Shown: positions 15,260-24,149 of the stretch, piece after piece
How the letters are laid out: every line of letters starts with the position of its first letter
Numbering within the stretch: the first letter of the stretch is position 1
Origin: Actinomycetota bacterium
GTDB taxonomy: Bacteria; Actinomycetota; Thermoleophilia; Gaiellales; Gaiellaceae
NCBI GenBank assembly: GCA_005885245.1
Contig: VAWR01000103.1
Span: 1-56,373 of the forward strand
Direction: 5' to 3'
DNA length: 56,373 nucleotides
Notes under the pieces: model-generated
Told to the model about the DNA's origin: nothing
What the model saw: the letters and a program-made list of their open reading frames with translations, nothing else
The model's database searches: none
Program-made: the position numbers and the translations under genes

Positions 15260-16531
15260 ATGGCGGTCAGCGAGCACATCGCATCGGAACAGGTCGTGGC
15301 GGCCCGCGAGCGCTACGTCGCCCGCGGCGTGGCGACGACCCCGCTCGTGGTCGCGCGGGCCGAAGGCGCCCGGCTCTGGGACGTCGACGGCCGCGAGTAC
15401 ATCGACTTCGCCGGCGGTCTCGGCTGCCAGAACACGGGTCACGGCTTCGCTGCGGCGGCGATCCACGAGCAGGTCGACAGGTACCTGCACCAGTGCTTCA
15501 TGGTCGGGATCTACGAGCCGTACGTCGAGGTCTGCCGGCTGCTCGACGAGACCTGGCCCGGCGATACCGAGACGAAGTCGCTTCTCCTCAACTCCGGCGC
15601 CGAAGCGATCGAGAACGCGGTCAAGATCGCGCGTACCGCGACAGGCCGAACCGGCGTGGTCGTCTTCGACCACGCCTTTCACGGGCGGACGAGCCTGACG
15701 ATGGCAATGACCGCGAAGGTCGTCCCGTACAAGCAGGGCTTCGGGCCGTTTCCCGGCGAGGTCTACCGCGCGGCTGCGCCGTACCCGTACCGCGGCGTGT
15801 CCTCCGACGACGCGCTTGTGGCTCTGAGCCACTTGTTCAAGCAGGACGTCGATCCGGCCTCCGTTGCCTGCGTCGTACTCGAGCCCGTGCAGGGCGAAGG
15901 CGGCTTCATCCCGATGCCCGAGGACTTCCCGCGCCGGCTCAAGGAGGTTTGCGAGCAGCACGGCATCCTGTACGTCGACGACGAGGTGCAGGCAGGTGTC
16001 GGGCGGACCGGTCCCGTCTGGGCGATCGAGCACTACGGCGTCGAGCCAGACCTCTTGGTTTCCGGGAAATCGCTCGGCGGCGGGCTACCGCTCGCGGCCG
16101 TCACGGGGCCGGCCGAGGTGCTGGATTCAGTGCCCACCGGTGGCCTGGGTGGCACGTTCGGCGGCAATCCCGTCGCCTGCGCTGCGGCGGCCGCCGTGCT
16201 CGAGGAGGTGCGAACCGACGGCTTCCGCGCCCGCGCGGAGGAGATCGGAAAACGGATCCGGACACGTCTCGAAGACTTTGTGGCTCAGAGCCACTTGGTC
16301 GGGGAAGCGCGTGGGCTCGGCCCGATGCTCGCCCTGGAGCTGACCGAGCCGACCCCGGACCTCGCGAAGGCGATCACGACTGCCGCACGCGAACGGGGTC
16401 TCGTCCTCCTCTCGTGCGGGATCTACGGCAATGTGATCCGCATCCTCGTACCGCTCACGATTGACGACGCGCTCCTCGAGCGCGGGCTCGACCTGCTGGA
16501 GGAATCGCTTGGCGACGCCCGCGCTGGCTGA
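15260..16531 (+). CDS. gabT: 4-aminobutyrate aminotransferase-like class III aminotransferase
   Basis: The 423-residue PLP enzyme transfers the amino group of GABA to 2-oxoglutarate. Features are LLLNSGAEAIENAVKIAR (PLP phosphate), FDHAFHGRTSLTMAMT, EPVQGEGGF, YVDDEVQAGVGRTG and the Schiff-base Lys in VSGKSLGGGLPLAAVTG. ATG 15260 directly follows GTG 15257; neither has a clear ribosome site. Two copies of the GTGGCTCWGAGCCAC palindrome lie in frame, encoding VALSH (15818-15832) and VAQSH (16280-16294). With the aldehyde dehydrogenase downstream it would take GABA to succinate semialdehyde. Confidence 0.9.
   Translation: MAVSEHIASEQVVAARERYVARGVATTPLVVARAEGARLWDVDGREYIDFAGGLGCQNTGHGFAAAAIHEQVDRYLHQCFMVGIYEPYVEVCRLLDETWPGDTETKSLLLNSGAEAIENAVKIARTATGRTGVVVFDHAFHGRTSLTMAMTAKVVPYKQGFGPFPGEVYRAAAPYPYRGVSSDDALVALSHLFKQDVDPASVACVVLEPVQGEGGFIPMPEDFPRRLKEVCEQHGILYVDDEVQAGVGRTGPVWAIEHYGVEPDLLVSGKSLGGGLPLAAVTGPAEVLDSVPTGGLGGTFGGNPVACAAAAAVLEEVRTDGFRARAEEIGKRIRTRLEDFVAQSHLVGEARGLGPMLALELTEPTPDLAKAITTAARERGLVLLSCGIYGNVIRILVPLTIDDALLERGLDLLEESLGDARAG
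15818..15832. repeat. GTGGCTCTGAGCCAC palindrome inside gabT
   Basis: An exact copy of the 15-bp core found at 7498 and 7567. It is in frame as Val-Ala-Leu-Ser-His. Confidence 0.85.
16280..16294. repeat. GTGGCTCAGAGCCAC palindrome inside gabT
   Basis: The same core with the central T changed to A, in the same codon phase as the 15818 copy, read Val-Ala-Gln-Ser-His. Confidence 0.85.
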
Positions 16532-17570
16532 GACGGATCGGGCCAGACATCCAATGCCTGCGGCCGAGATCGACGTTCGGCTGTCCGGAATCCGCAAGAC
16601 CTACGGCGACGTGGTCGCGGTCGACGAACTCGATCTCGACATCAAGACGGGCGAGTTCTTCACCCTGCTCGGCCCCTCGGGGTCGGGAAAGACCACCACC
16701 CTGCGCCTGATCGCGGGTTTCGAGCGTCCCGACCGGGGGCGGATCGCGCTCGGCGGCAGGGATGTCACGAACCGTGCGCCGTACGAGCGCGACGTCAACA
16801 CGGTCTTCCAGGACTACGCGCTCTTCCCGCACATGACCGTTGCGGACAATGTGGCCTACGGTCTCCGGGTCAAGGGCGTGCCGAAGGCTGAGCGCAAACG
16901 CCGTGTACAGGAAATCCTGAGAGTCGTTCGACTTCCCGACGTCGGGCGCCGGAAGCCGGTCCAGCTCTCCGGTGGACAACGTCAGCGAATCGCCCTCGCG
17001 CGCTCGCTCGTCAATGCGCCCAAGGTCTTGCTCCTGGACGAGCCGCTCGGGGCCCTCGACCTGAAGCTTCGCCAGGAGATGCAGATCGAGCTCAAGCGCA
17101 TTCAGCGTGAGGTCTCGGAGGTGGGCATCACCTTCGTCTACGTCACGCACGACCAGGAAGAGGCGCTCACGATGAGCGACCGCCTCGCAGTCTTCAACGA
17201 AGGCAGGATCGAGCAGATCGGCACACCGGCCGAGGTCTACGAGCGTCCCAGCACTCAATTCGTCGCAGGCTTCGTCGGTGTGTCCAACGTTCTCGAGCGG
17301 GGCGGCAGAACGTTCACGGTCCGACCGGAGAAGATCCAGATGCATTTCGACGAAACGGGCGGCGGCGAGCTCGGACGGATCGAAGACGTCGTCTACGTCG
17401 GGATGTTCACCAGGTACATCGTCGAGCTCGACTCCGGGGGCGAGCTCACCGTTGTCAGGCAGAACCTCGAGACCTCCTCCCAGGAGGCGCTCGAGTCCAG
17501 GGGCAAACGGGTCCGCCTGGAGTGGCGGCCCGAGCACACGTTCGTGATCGAGCGAGGAGGAGGAGCATGA
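16509..17570 (+). CDS. potA: Second polyamine-type ABC transporter ATPase (PotA-like)
   Basis: The ATPase has Walker A GPSGSGKTT, Q-loop FQDYALFPH, signature LSGGQRQRIALARSL, Walker B VLLLDEPLGALD, switch VTHDQEEALT, and a C-terminal TOBE-like domain (FTVRPEKIQMHFD). I prefer TTG 16509, which has GGAGGA 5 nt upstream and overlaps gabT by 23 nt. ATG 16554 (PAAEIDVRLSGIRKTYG) gives the core family length but has no ribosome site. It is the first of four transporter genes in gabT-potADBC-dehydrogenase order. Confidence 0.9.
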   Translation: MATPALAETDRARHPMPAAEIDVRLSGIRKTYGDVVAVDELDLDIKTGEFFTLLGPSGSGKTTTLRLIAGFERPDRGRIALGGRDVTNRAPYERDVNTVFQDYALFPHMTVADNVAYGLRVKGVPKAERKRRVQEILRVVRLPDVGRRKPVQLSGGQRQRIALARSLVNAPKVLLLDEPLGALDLKLRQEMQIELKRIQREVSEVGITFVYVTHDQEEALTMSDRLAVFNEGRIEQIGTPAEVYERPSTQFVAGFVGVSNVLERGGRTFTVRPEKIQMHFDETGGGELGRIEDVVYVGMFTRYIVELDSGGELTVVRQNLETSSQEALESRGKRVRLEWRPEHTFVIERGGGA

Positions 17571-18733
17571 GGAGGATTCGCAGGGGGCACGTGCTGATCG
17601 CGTTGTTCACGGCAGCCTTGTGCGTGCCGGCGGCGGGAGTCGGCTCGGGCACCGCGACCGGTTCGCTACCGACCAAGATCGGTAAAGGCGAGGGCTCGCT
17701 CAACCTGATCGAGTGGCCCGCCTACGCCGACAAGAGCTTCGCCAACAAGTTCGTCCAGCAGACTGGCTGCAAGATCCATCGCAAAGACGCCGGCTCGTCG
17801 AACCAGATGGTCGCGTTGATGCGGACAGGCGGGGGCGGCGGCGGCGGCCAGTACGACCTCGTCTCGGCGTCCGGCGACGCAAGCCTGCGCTTGATTCTGG
17901 GCGGCGACGTCCAGCCGGTGAACATCAATCTGATCCCGAGCTGGAAGAAGTTCGTCTCGGTCTTCAAGTCGCCTGCGCACAACACCGTGAAGGGCGTGCA
18001 CTACGGCGTCTCCGTCCAGTGGGGCCCGAACACGCTCATCTACAACACGAAGAGGGTGAAGCCGGCCCCGACGAGCTGGGCCGCGCTCTACTCGTCGAAG
18101 TACAAGGGCAAAATCACCGTCCCCAACAACCCGATTCAGATCGCCGACGCCGCCCTCTACTTGATGAAGTCGAAGCCGAGCCTCGGTATCACGGATCCGT
18201 ACGAGCTGAACAAGTCCCAGTTCGACGCAGCAGTGTCGCTGCTCAAGCAGCAGAAGAAGTTGCTCAAGCGCTACTGGAACTACGCGGCCGACGAGATCAC
18301 CTCGATTGCGAACGGTGACGTCACGATCGGGGCAACGTGGCCGTACCAGACCCTGGCCCTCCAGGCGAAGCACGTCCCGGTGAAGGAGATCATCCCCCGC
18401 GAGGGCGCGACGGGGTGGGCCGACACGTGGATGCTCGCCAAGAAGGCGCCGCATCCGAACTGCGCCTACCTGTGGATGAAGTACGTCACCACGCCTCAGG
18501 TGGAGGCGAAGCAGGCGATCGTCTTCGGCGAGACCCCGGTCAACCCGAAGGCCTGCCCGTTCATGAACAAGATCCAGGCCGGTTCGTGCGCCAAGTACCA
18601 CTTGAACCAGCCGCTGTCGTACTACAACCGGATCCACTTCTGGAAGACCCCCGTCCCCGACTGCGGGAATGGCAAGAAGGACTGCATGGACTACAACGCC
18701 TGGCAGAAGGCGTGGGCGCAGATAACCGGCTAG
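17567..18733 (+). CDS. potD: Second polyamine-type substrate-binding protein (PotD/PotF-like)
   Basis: The 388-residue secreted receptor has an Arg-rich n-region and a hydrophobic core (HVLIALFTAALCVPAAGV). There is no lipobox Cys, so a cleaved signal peptide is more likely than lipidation. PotD-like blocks include LNLIEWPAYADKSF, YDLVSASGDASLRL, VSVQWGPNTLIYN and WADTWMLAKKAPHP. A seven-Gly run lies just before the YDLVSAS block. The C-terminal quarter has several Cys residues (CPF, GSCAKY, DCGNGKKDC) that could form disulfides. ATG 17567 overlaps the ATPase stop as ATGA. Confidence 0.9.
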   Translation: MRRIRRGHVLIALFTAALCVPAAGVGSGTATGSLPTKIGKGEGSLNLIEWPAYADKSFANKFVQQTGCKIHRKDAGSSNQMVALMRTGGGGGGGQYDLVSASGDASLRLILGGDVQPVNINLIPSWKKFVSVFKSPAHNTVKGVHYGVSVQWGPNTLIYNTKRVKPAPTSWAALYSSKYKGKITVPNNPIQIADAALYLMKSKPSLGITDPYELNKSQFDAAVSLLKQQKKLLKRYWNYAADEITSIANGDVTIGATWPYQTLALQAKHVPVKEIIPREGATGWADTWMLAKKAPHPNCAYLWMKYVTTPQVEAKQAIVFGETPVNPKACPFMNKIQAGSCAKYHLNQPLSYYNRIHFWKTPVPDCGNGKKDCMDYNAWQKAWAQITG

Positions 18734-18742
18734 CGACCTAGC

Positions 18743-19660
18743 GTGGCGGTCGACGCTCGAAGGGCGGGCTCCCCTCTGGTGGGAGCCCGCCACCGCCTCT
18801 CCTCCGCGTTCTGGCGCCGGCCCTGGCTCAAAGCCGCGCTGTTGCTGACGCCGCCGCTGGCGGCGTTCGTCCTCGTCTACCTCGCGGCACTCGTCTCGCT
18901 CTTCGTGTCGTCCTTCTGGAGCGTGGACGCGTTCACCGGCAAGCTCATTCATCAATGGACGCTCCAGAACTTCCACGACCTTCTCCACTCGAACGGCACC
19001 TACCTGCGCATCGCAGGCCGGACAATCGGCATCGCCGCCGCCGTGACGATCACCGACGCGGTGCTTGCCTTCCCGCTCGCGTACTTCATGGCGCGACTCG
19101 CCGGGCGGCGTGTCCGCGCCCTGCTCTTCGTTCTCGTCCTTCTGCCCCTCTGGTCGAGCTATCTCGTCCGGATCTACGCCTGGCAGACGATTCTCTCGCA
19201 CAACGGCGCCCTGAACTGGAGTCTCAACAAGATCGGCCTCCCCGACGCGAACCTCGCATACACCAACTGGGCAATGTGGATCGTGTTCTCGTACGTCTGG
19301 CTGCCGTTCATGATCATCCCCGTCTTCGCGGCGGTCGAGCGAATCCCGGACAGCTTCATCGAGGCGTCGGGCGATCTCGGCGCACGCGGCAGGAGGACGT
19401 TCCGCAGCGTCGTGCTCCCCCTCGCGCTGCCCGGCGTCGTGGCCGGCTCCATCTTCACGTTCTCGCTGACGCTCGGCGACTTCATCACGCCACTGCTCGT
19501 CGGCGGCAACAGCTCGAGCTTCATCGGCAACGTCGTAGAGGACTTCATCGGGATCAACGGCAACATCCCATTCTCGGCGGCGTTCGCCACCGTCCCCGTG
19601 ATCGTCATGGCGGCCTACCTTCTGATCGCGCGCAAGCTCGGCGCGTTCGAGGCACTCTGA
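18743..19660 (+). CDS. potB: Second polyamine-type ABC permease (PotB-like)
   Basis: This 305-residue permease has six membrane helices, the first being LLLTPPLAAFVLVYLAALVS. The EAA loop is FIEASGDLGARGRRTFRSVVLPLALPG. GTG 18743 lies 9 nt after the stop of the binding-protein gene. It partners the permease that overlaps its stop by one base. Confidence 0.9.
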   Translation: MAVDARRAGSPLVGARHRLSSAFWRRPWLKAALLLTPPLAAFVLVYLAALVSLFVSSFWSVDAFTGKLIHQWTLQNFHDLLHSNGTYLRIAGRTIGIAAAVTITDAVLAFPLAYFMARLAGRRVRALLFVLVLLPLWSSYLVRIYAWQTILSHNGALNWSLNKIGLPDANLAYTNWAMWIVFSYVWLPFMIIPVFAAVERIPDSFIEASGDLGARGRRTFRSVVLPLALPGVVAGSIFTFSLTLGDFITPLLVGGNSSSFIGNVVEDFIGINGNIPFSAAFATVPVIVMAAYLLIARKLGAFEAL

Positions 19661-20502
19661 TGGAACGCAAGACGACACGGGCGGCGCTGCTCGGCTGGAC
19701 CGTCCTCGTCGTCCTGTTTCTCTGGACGCCCCTCGCGATCATCGCGGTGTACGCGTTCAACAGCTCCAACATCCAGGTCTGGCCCATCCCCGGCTGGACG
19801 CTGCACTGGTTCCGCGTGGCGTGGCGCGATCCGGACGTTCGCTCGTCTCTATGGCTCTCGGTGAACGTCGGACTGCGGGCTACGGGGATCTCGCTCCTGC
19901 TCGGAACCATGGCGGCCTTCGCCATCCACCGGTTCCGCTTTTTCGGGCGGGAATCGATCTCGTTCCTGCTGCTGCTCCCGATCGCCCTCCCAGGGATCAT
20001 CACCGGGATGGCGCTGAACTCGTTCTACGTGTTCACCGGCATCAGCTTCTCGATCTGGACGATCGTGATTGGCCACGCGACGTTTTGCATCGTCGTCGTC
20101 TACAACAACGTGCTCGCCCGATTGAGGCGAACGCAGACCTCGCTCGTCGAGGCATCGATGGATCTCGGAGCGGACGGGTGGCAAACGTTCCGCTTCGTCG
20201 TCTGGCCGGTTCTTTCGACCGCTCTCGTTGCGGGCGGCCTCCTGGCGTTCGCGTTGTCGTTCGACGAGGTGATCGTCACGACCTTCACCGCAGGTGCGCA
20301 GACGACGCTGCCGATCTTCATCCTCGACAACCTGAAGCAGGGCCAGCAACTCCCGATCGTGAACGTCGTCGCCTTCGCGGTGATCCTGCTGACGATCGTC
20401 CCGGTCGCGATCTCCGTACGTCTGACCCGCGACACGGGCGTGCTCCGGCGCGGTGCGGCGACCGTCACCGCTGCGGAGAGCGTGGAGATCACCACGGTAT
20501 AG
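19660..20502 (+). CDS. potC: Second polyamine-type ABC permease (PotC-like)
   Basis: This 280-residue permease opens [20 protein letters not shown]. The EAA loop is [27 protein letters not shown] 19660 shares one base with the TGA of the previous gene (TGATG). It completes a second importer whose components clearly differ in sequence from the first set, so the two systems probably differ in substrate preference. Confidence 0.9.
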   Translation: MERKTTRAALLGWTVLVVLFLWTPLAIIAVYAFNSSNIQVWPIPGWTLHWFRVAWRDPDVRSSLWLSVNVGLRATGISLLLGTMAAFAIHRFRFFGRESISFLLLLPIALPGIITGMALNSFYVFTGISFSIWTIVIGHATFCIVVVYNNVLARLRRTQTSLVEASMDLGADGWQTFRFVVWPVLSTALVAGGLLAFALSFDEVIVTTFTAGAQTTLPIFILDNLKQGQQLPIVNVVAFAVILLTIVPVAISVRLTRDTGVLRRGAATVTAAESVEITTV

Positions 20503-20530
20503 GCTCATACCACTCGAACTGGAGGAAGAG

Positions 20531-21967
20531 ATGAGCGTCACAGTGTCCCAACACAAGAACCTCGTCGGCGGCGAATGGCTGGACGCTTCGAGCGGCGAGA
20601 CGATGGAGGTCCTGAACCCCGCCACCGGCGAGACCATCGCCGAGGTGCCCAACTCGTCCGCCGAGGATGTCGACCGTGCGGTGCAGGCGGCGAAGAAGGC
20701 ATTGCCCCAGTGGCTCGAGACGACTCCAGGCGAGCGTTCCGAGCTGCTCTTGAAGCTCGCCGACGCGCTCGTCCAGCATGCTGACGAGCTGGCCGAGCTC
20801 GAGTCCCAGAACGTCGGCAAGCCCCTCTCCGCCGCGAAGGACGAGATGCCTGTCTCAGCGGACAACATCCGCTTCTTCGCCGGGGCGGCGCGCGTGCTCG
20901 AGGGCAAGTCGGCCGGCGAGTACATGCGCGGGTACAGCTCCTGGCTGCGCCGCGAGCCGATCGGGATCGTCGGCGGGATCGCACCCTGGAACTATCCGTT
21001 GATGATGGCGGTCTGGAAGCTCGCGCCGGCGCTGGCCGCCGGCAACGTGCAGGTGCTCAAGCCGTCGGAGCAGACGCCGCTGAGCACACTGCGGTTCGCG
21101 CAGCTCGCCGCCGACATCCTCCCGGCCGGCGTCCTGAACGTCGTGACCGGTGACGGCGTACCCGCCGGCGAAGCGATCGTCAAGCATCCGGACGTGCGGC
21201 TCGTGTCACTGACCGGCGACGTCGAGACCGGCAAGATCATCGCGCGCACAGCCGCCGACAACCTGAAGCGGGTGCACCTGGAGCTCGGGGGAAAGGCGCC
21301 GGTGCTCGTCTTCGACGACGCCGACCCGGCAGCCGTCGCCGCAGGGATCAAGATCGGCGGCTACTGGAACTCCGGCCAGGACTGCACCGCCGCCTCGCGC
21401 GTCGTCGCGGGTCCAAAGATCTACGACAAGCTGCTGGAGCAGTTGGTTCCGGCGGTGGAGTCCTTGCATGTCGGCGATCCCGCCGATGGGGAGGAGATCG
21501 AGATGGGACCCGTGATCTCCAGGTCACAGCAGGAGCGGGTGCTCGGGTTCCTCGACCGCGCGAAGGGAGCAACGGTTTTGACCGGCGGCGAGACGAACGG
21601 CGACCGCGGCTTCTTCGTCAAGCCGACCGTGGTCGTCGACGTCGGACAGGAGGACGAGATCGTCCAGCGGGAAGTCTTCGGACCCGTCGTGACCGTGCAG
21701 CGGTTCGCCGACGACGACCAGGCGATCGCATGGGCGAACGACGTCAACTACGGGCTGGCGGCGTCGGTCTGGACACGTGACATCGGGCGGGCGCTCAATG
21801 CCGCGCGCAAGCTGCAGTTCGGCACGGTCTGGATCAACGACCACATCCCGCTGGTGAGCGAGATGCCGCACGGCGGCTTCAAGCAGTCCGGCTACGGCAA
21901 GGACCTGTCGTTGTACTCCCTCGAGGACTACACCCAGATCAAGCACGTCATGGCGAAGCTCGACTGA
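20531..21967 (+). CDS. patD: Gamma-aminobutyraldehyde dehydrogenase-like NAD-dependent aldehyde dehydrogenase
   Basis: The 478-residue enzyme has [22 protein letters not shown], the catalytic Glu in HLELGGKAP and the nucleophile Cys in [12 protein letters not shown]. The GQDCTAAS context is characteristic of PatD/YdcW-type aminobutyraldehyde dehydrogenases. ATG 20531 has GGAGGAAGAG immediately upstream. It would oxidise 4-aminobutanal, made from putrescine, to GABA for GabT. It is the last gene of the plus-strand operon. Confidence 0.88.
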   Translation: MSVTVSQHKNLVGGEWLDASSGETMEVLNPATGETIAEVPNSSAEDVDRAVQAAKKALPQWLETTPGERSELLLKLADALVQHADELAELESQNVGKPLSAAKDEMPVSADNIRFFAGAARVLEGKSAGEYMRGYSSWLRREPIGIVGGIAPWNYPLMMAVWKLAPALAAGNVQVLKPSEQTPLSTLRFAQLAADILPAGVLNVVTGDGVPAGEAIVKHPDVRLVSLTGDVETGKIIARTAADNLKRVHLELGGKAPVLVFDDADPAAVAAGIKIGGYWNSGQDCTAASRVVAGPKIYDKLLEQLVPAVESLHVGDPADGEEIEMGPVISRSQQERVLGFLDRAKGATVLTGGETNGDRGFFVKPTVVVDVGQEDEIVQREVFGPVVTVQRFADDDQAIAWANDVNYGLAASVWTRDIGRALNAARKLQFGTVWINDHIPLVSEMPHGGFKQSGYGKDLSLYSLEDYTQIKHVMAKLD

Positions 21968-21987
21968 GTCGCCAAGTCGTAACGATC

Positions 21988-22077
21988 TCGTACCCGTGCC
22001 TGGCACCGGTGAGAATCGGGGCTGAGCAGGACATCTCGGCGCACCGTCACAGTTTCGTATCGGTGCCTGGCACCGGT
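21988..22077. repeat. Two 23-bp repeats built on the GGTGCCTGGCACC palindrome
   Basis: Units at 21988-22010 and 22055-22077 agree at 21 of 23 positions (TCGTAYCSG then TGCCTGGCACCGGT). Each contains the dyad GTGCC T GGCAC. They fill the 123-bp gap between the convergent aldehyde dehydrogenase and MFS genes, and no T-tract follows. They could act as processing or termination hairpins for both genes, or be dispersed palindromic elements. Confidence 0.8.
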
Positions 22078-22090
22078 ACGGCCTGGGGCC

Positions 22091-23761
22091 CTAGGCTCGC
22101 ACGATCCCCGCGCGGCCCGGCCCCAGTCGCATCCCGATCACCGCTTCTGCGGCAGAGAGGCTCGGCGCGAACCCGGTAACCGCTGCGAGGAAGTGCCGGC
22201 GGTCCAGTCCATAGAGCTTCACGTCACCGCGGGCCTTCACCGTCGCCGTCCGCGGGACGTCGCGTAGCAGCGCGATCTCGCCGAACGACTCGCCCGGCCC
22301 CAGAACCTGGACCCGGCGCCCGTCCACGTGGACCTCGAGCGTTCCCTCCTTGACCAGGTAGAAGCGGTCGCCCGGCGCGCCCTGCCGGACGATCTCCTCG
22401 CCCGCTGTTGGGCGCACCTCCTCGAGTGCATCGGCCAGCTGTTCGAGCGTCGGCGCCGGGAGCGGCGCGAAGATCGCGTTGCCGCGCAACAACTCGAGCC
22501 GCTCGACGGGAACCTCCGCAGCCTTGTCGATCGCGTTCAGCCGCGGCCACGCCGGAATCACGACGAGCGGAAGGAGCGAACCGGCCACGATCAGCGCGCC
22601 GCGAGTTCCGAGCCAGTTGAGCAGAAGCGGTGCGACGAGCGCGCCGAGCCCGACGGTGAGCAGCAGGAGACTCTCCAGGACGCCGAAGACCCTGGCCAGC
22701 ACGTCATCCGGGGCCGCACGCTGCAGCAGGGTCATGCCCGACACATCCACGATCGTGTTGCCGATGCCGACGACGGCCAGCAGGACGAGCACGAAGGCCT
22801 GATTCGGCCAGACTGCAACCAGGGCGATCGGAACGCCCCAGATGAAGATCCCCAACCCGAAGTCGGCCGCCTGCCGCCCTCGCCCCACGAGCGCCGCCGC
22901 GGCGAGGGCTCCGAGCAGACCCCCGACACCGACCGCCGAGTTGAGAAAGCCCACACCCGACTTGCCCGTGTCGAGCAGCTTGAGCGCGATGACCACGATG
23001 AGCACGTTGAGCATTCCGTCCACGAACGTCTGGGCCGAGAAGAGCGCCACGAGCAGACGCAGCCGCCGCTCGCGGGCAATCGTCCGGAACCCGGCGAGCA
23101 GCTCGTCCACGACCGAGACGGCCTCCCGCTCTTCCTCCTTCTCCGCCTCCGCAGCGGGTCTGATCCCGGCCACGAGGAACGCCGACCAGAGGAGGGTGCC
23201 GGCCGTGACGAGAAACACCAGTCCCGGCCCGCTCGCGGCGAGCAACAGCCCTCCGAGCGCGGGTCCGCCGAAGATGCCGACGCTCTCGATCGTGCTCGCA
23301 GCGACGTTCGCAGCCGTCAGCTCCTCGGGCGTCCGCGCCAGCGACGGGATGAGGGCAGCCTCCGCCGGACGAAAGGCAGTCGCGGCGACGCCGACCAGGC
23401 CGGCGATGGCGTAGACGACAACGGCCGGAGCGTCGGCGAAGACAGACAGAGCTGCGGCGCCGATGAGAGCCGCCCGGGCGAGATCCGAGCTGACCATGAC
23501 CAACCGGCGGTCGTAGCGATCGCCGAGCAGTGCAGCGAAGGGCGACGCGATCGCCGCCGCGATCCAGCGCGCCAGCCCGACGACGCCCACCGCGGTCGCC
23601 CCGCCCTGCTCGTACGCGTAGACCACGACCGCGATCCCGTAGGCCCACGTGCCGAGGATCGAGCCCGCCCACGCGAGCTCGATCCGGCGCAGGCCCGGGT
23701 TCCGGAAGACCTCCCGGAACGCCTTGCCTGATTCTGCCAATTGGCCCAGGAGTCGCCTCAC
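22091..23761 (-). CDS. MFS transporter fused to a C-terminal cyclic nucleotide-binding domain
   Basis: Residues about 1-415 form a 12-helix MFS carrier of the drug/lysophospholipid exporter-like type, with the loop LLGDRYDRRLVMV between helices 2 and 3 and a long charged central loop (AEAEKEEEREAVSV). Residues about 425-540 form a CRP-type cyclic nucleotide-binding domain: PTAGEEIVRQGAPGDRFYLV, then GPGESFGEIALLRDVPRTAT. The Gly-Glu and the Arg of FGEIALL...PRTA that hold the cyclic phosphate are present, so it may really bind cAMP or cGMP. The start is GTG 23761. Transport substrate is unknown. Confidence 0.88.
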   Translation of the reverse strand: MRRLLGQLAESGKAFREVFRNPGLRRIELAWAGSILGTWAYGIAVVVYAYEQGGATAVGVVGLARWIAAAIASPFAALLGDRYDRRLVMVSSDLARAALIGAAALSVFADAPAVVVYAIAGLVGVAATAFRPAEAALIPSLARTPEELTAANVAASTIESVGIFGGPALGGLLLAASGPGLVFLVTAGTLLWSAFLVAGIRPAAEAEKEEEREAVSVVDELLAGFRTIARERRLRLLVALFSAQTFVDGMLNVLIVVIALKLLDTGKSGVGFLNSAVGVGGLLGALAAAALVGRGRQAADFGLGIFIWGVPIALVAVWPNQAFVLVLLAVVGIGNTIVDVSGMTLLQRAAPDDVLARVFGVLESLLLLTVGLGALVAPLLLNWLGTRGALIVAGSLLPLVVIPAWPRLNAIDKAAEVPVERLELLRGNAIFAPLPAPTLEQLADALEEVRPTAGEEIVRQGAPGDRFYLVKEGTLEVHVDGRRVQVLGPGESFGEIALLRDVPRTATVKARGDVKLYGLDRRHFLAAVTGFAPSLSAAEAVIGMRLGPGRAGIVRA

Positions 23762-23886
23762 GCCGGCCGAGGATCGCAGGACGGCTTGAGTATTTGAAGA
23801 GGAGAGGGGAAGATTCCGGTAGTCCAGCCCGTCTAGTACGAGAAATCCGGCAATCTGCCGTGACCCCTTCCGGAAGGAGGAGTTTC

Positions 23887-24096
23887 ATGTCCGAGGATCG
23901 CTTCGAGCAGGAAGAGCCCAAGGACGAGGACGTCGAGGCGCACGGGCATTACCCGCGCAACATCCCCGCCACCGACGAGCCCGAGACCGACGACTCAGAC
24001 GACGTCGAGGCCCACCGCAAGAAGAGCCTGACGGACGAGCTGAAGGAGTCGGGCGACGATTCCGATGACTTCGAGCTGCACCGCAAGCGGGCCTAG
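23887..24096 (+). CDS. Very acidic 69-residue protein with three DD(V/F)E(A/L)H repeats
   Basis: ATG 23887 follows GGAAGGAGGAGTTTC, a strong ribosome site, and a perfect terminator follows the stop. The product is rich in Asp, Glu, Lys and His and has no hydrophobic core. Three similar units are spaced through it: EDVEAHGHYPRN, DDVEAHRKKSL and DDFELHRKRA. I do not know a function. Similar short VEAH-type repeat proteins exist in actinobacteria as far as I recall. Possible readings are a metal- or nucleic-acid-associated disordered protein, or a precursor peptide with repeated cores. Confidence 0.75.
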   Translation: MSEDRFEQEEPKDEDVEAHGHYPRNIPATDEPETDDSDDVEAHRKKSLTDELKESGDDSDDFELHRKRA

Positions 24097-24117
24097 CCCG
24101 CGCGCCAGCTGATGATC

Positions 24118-24142
24118 GAAGCCCGGGCACCGCCCGGGCTTC
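24118..24142 (+). terminator. Terminator after the acidic repeat gene
   Basis: An 11-bp perfect stem GAAGCCCGGGC / GCCCGGGCTTC has a 3-nt loop and is followed by GTCGTTTC. It sits between convergent genes and may serve both. Confidence 0.8.
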
Positions 24143-24149
24143 GTCGTTT

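Noticed and set aside
17666-19678. 670-codon open frame on the minus strand across the second potD and potB
   Set aside because: Both plus-strand genes are clear transporter proteins with ATGA-type operon packing; the antisense frame has shadow composition.
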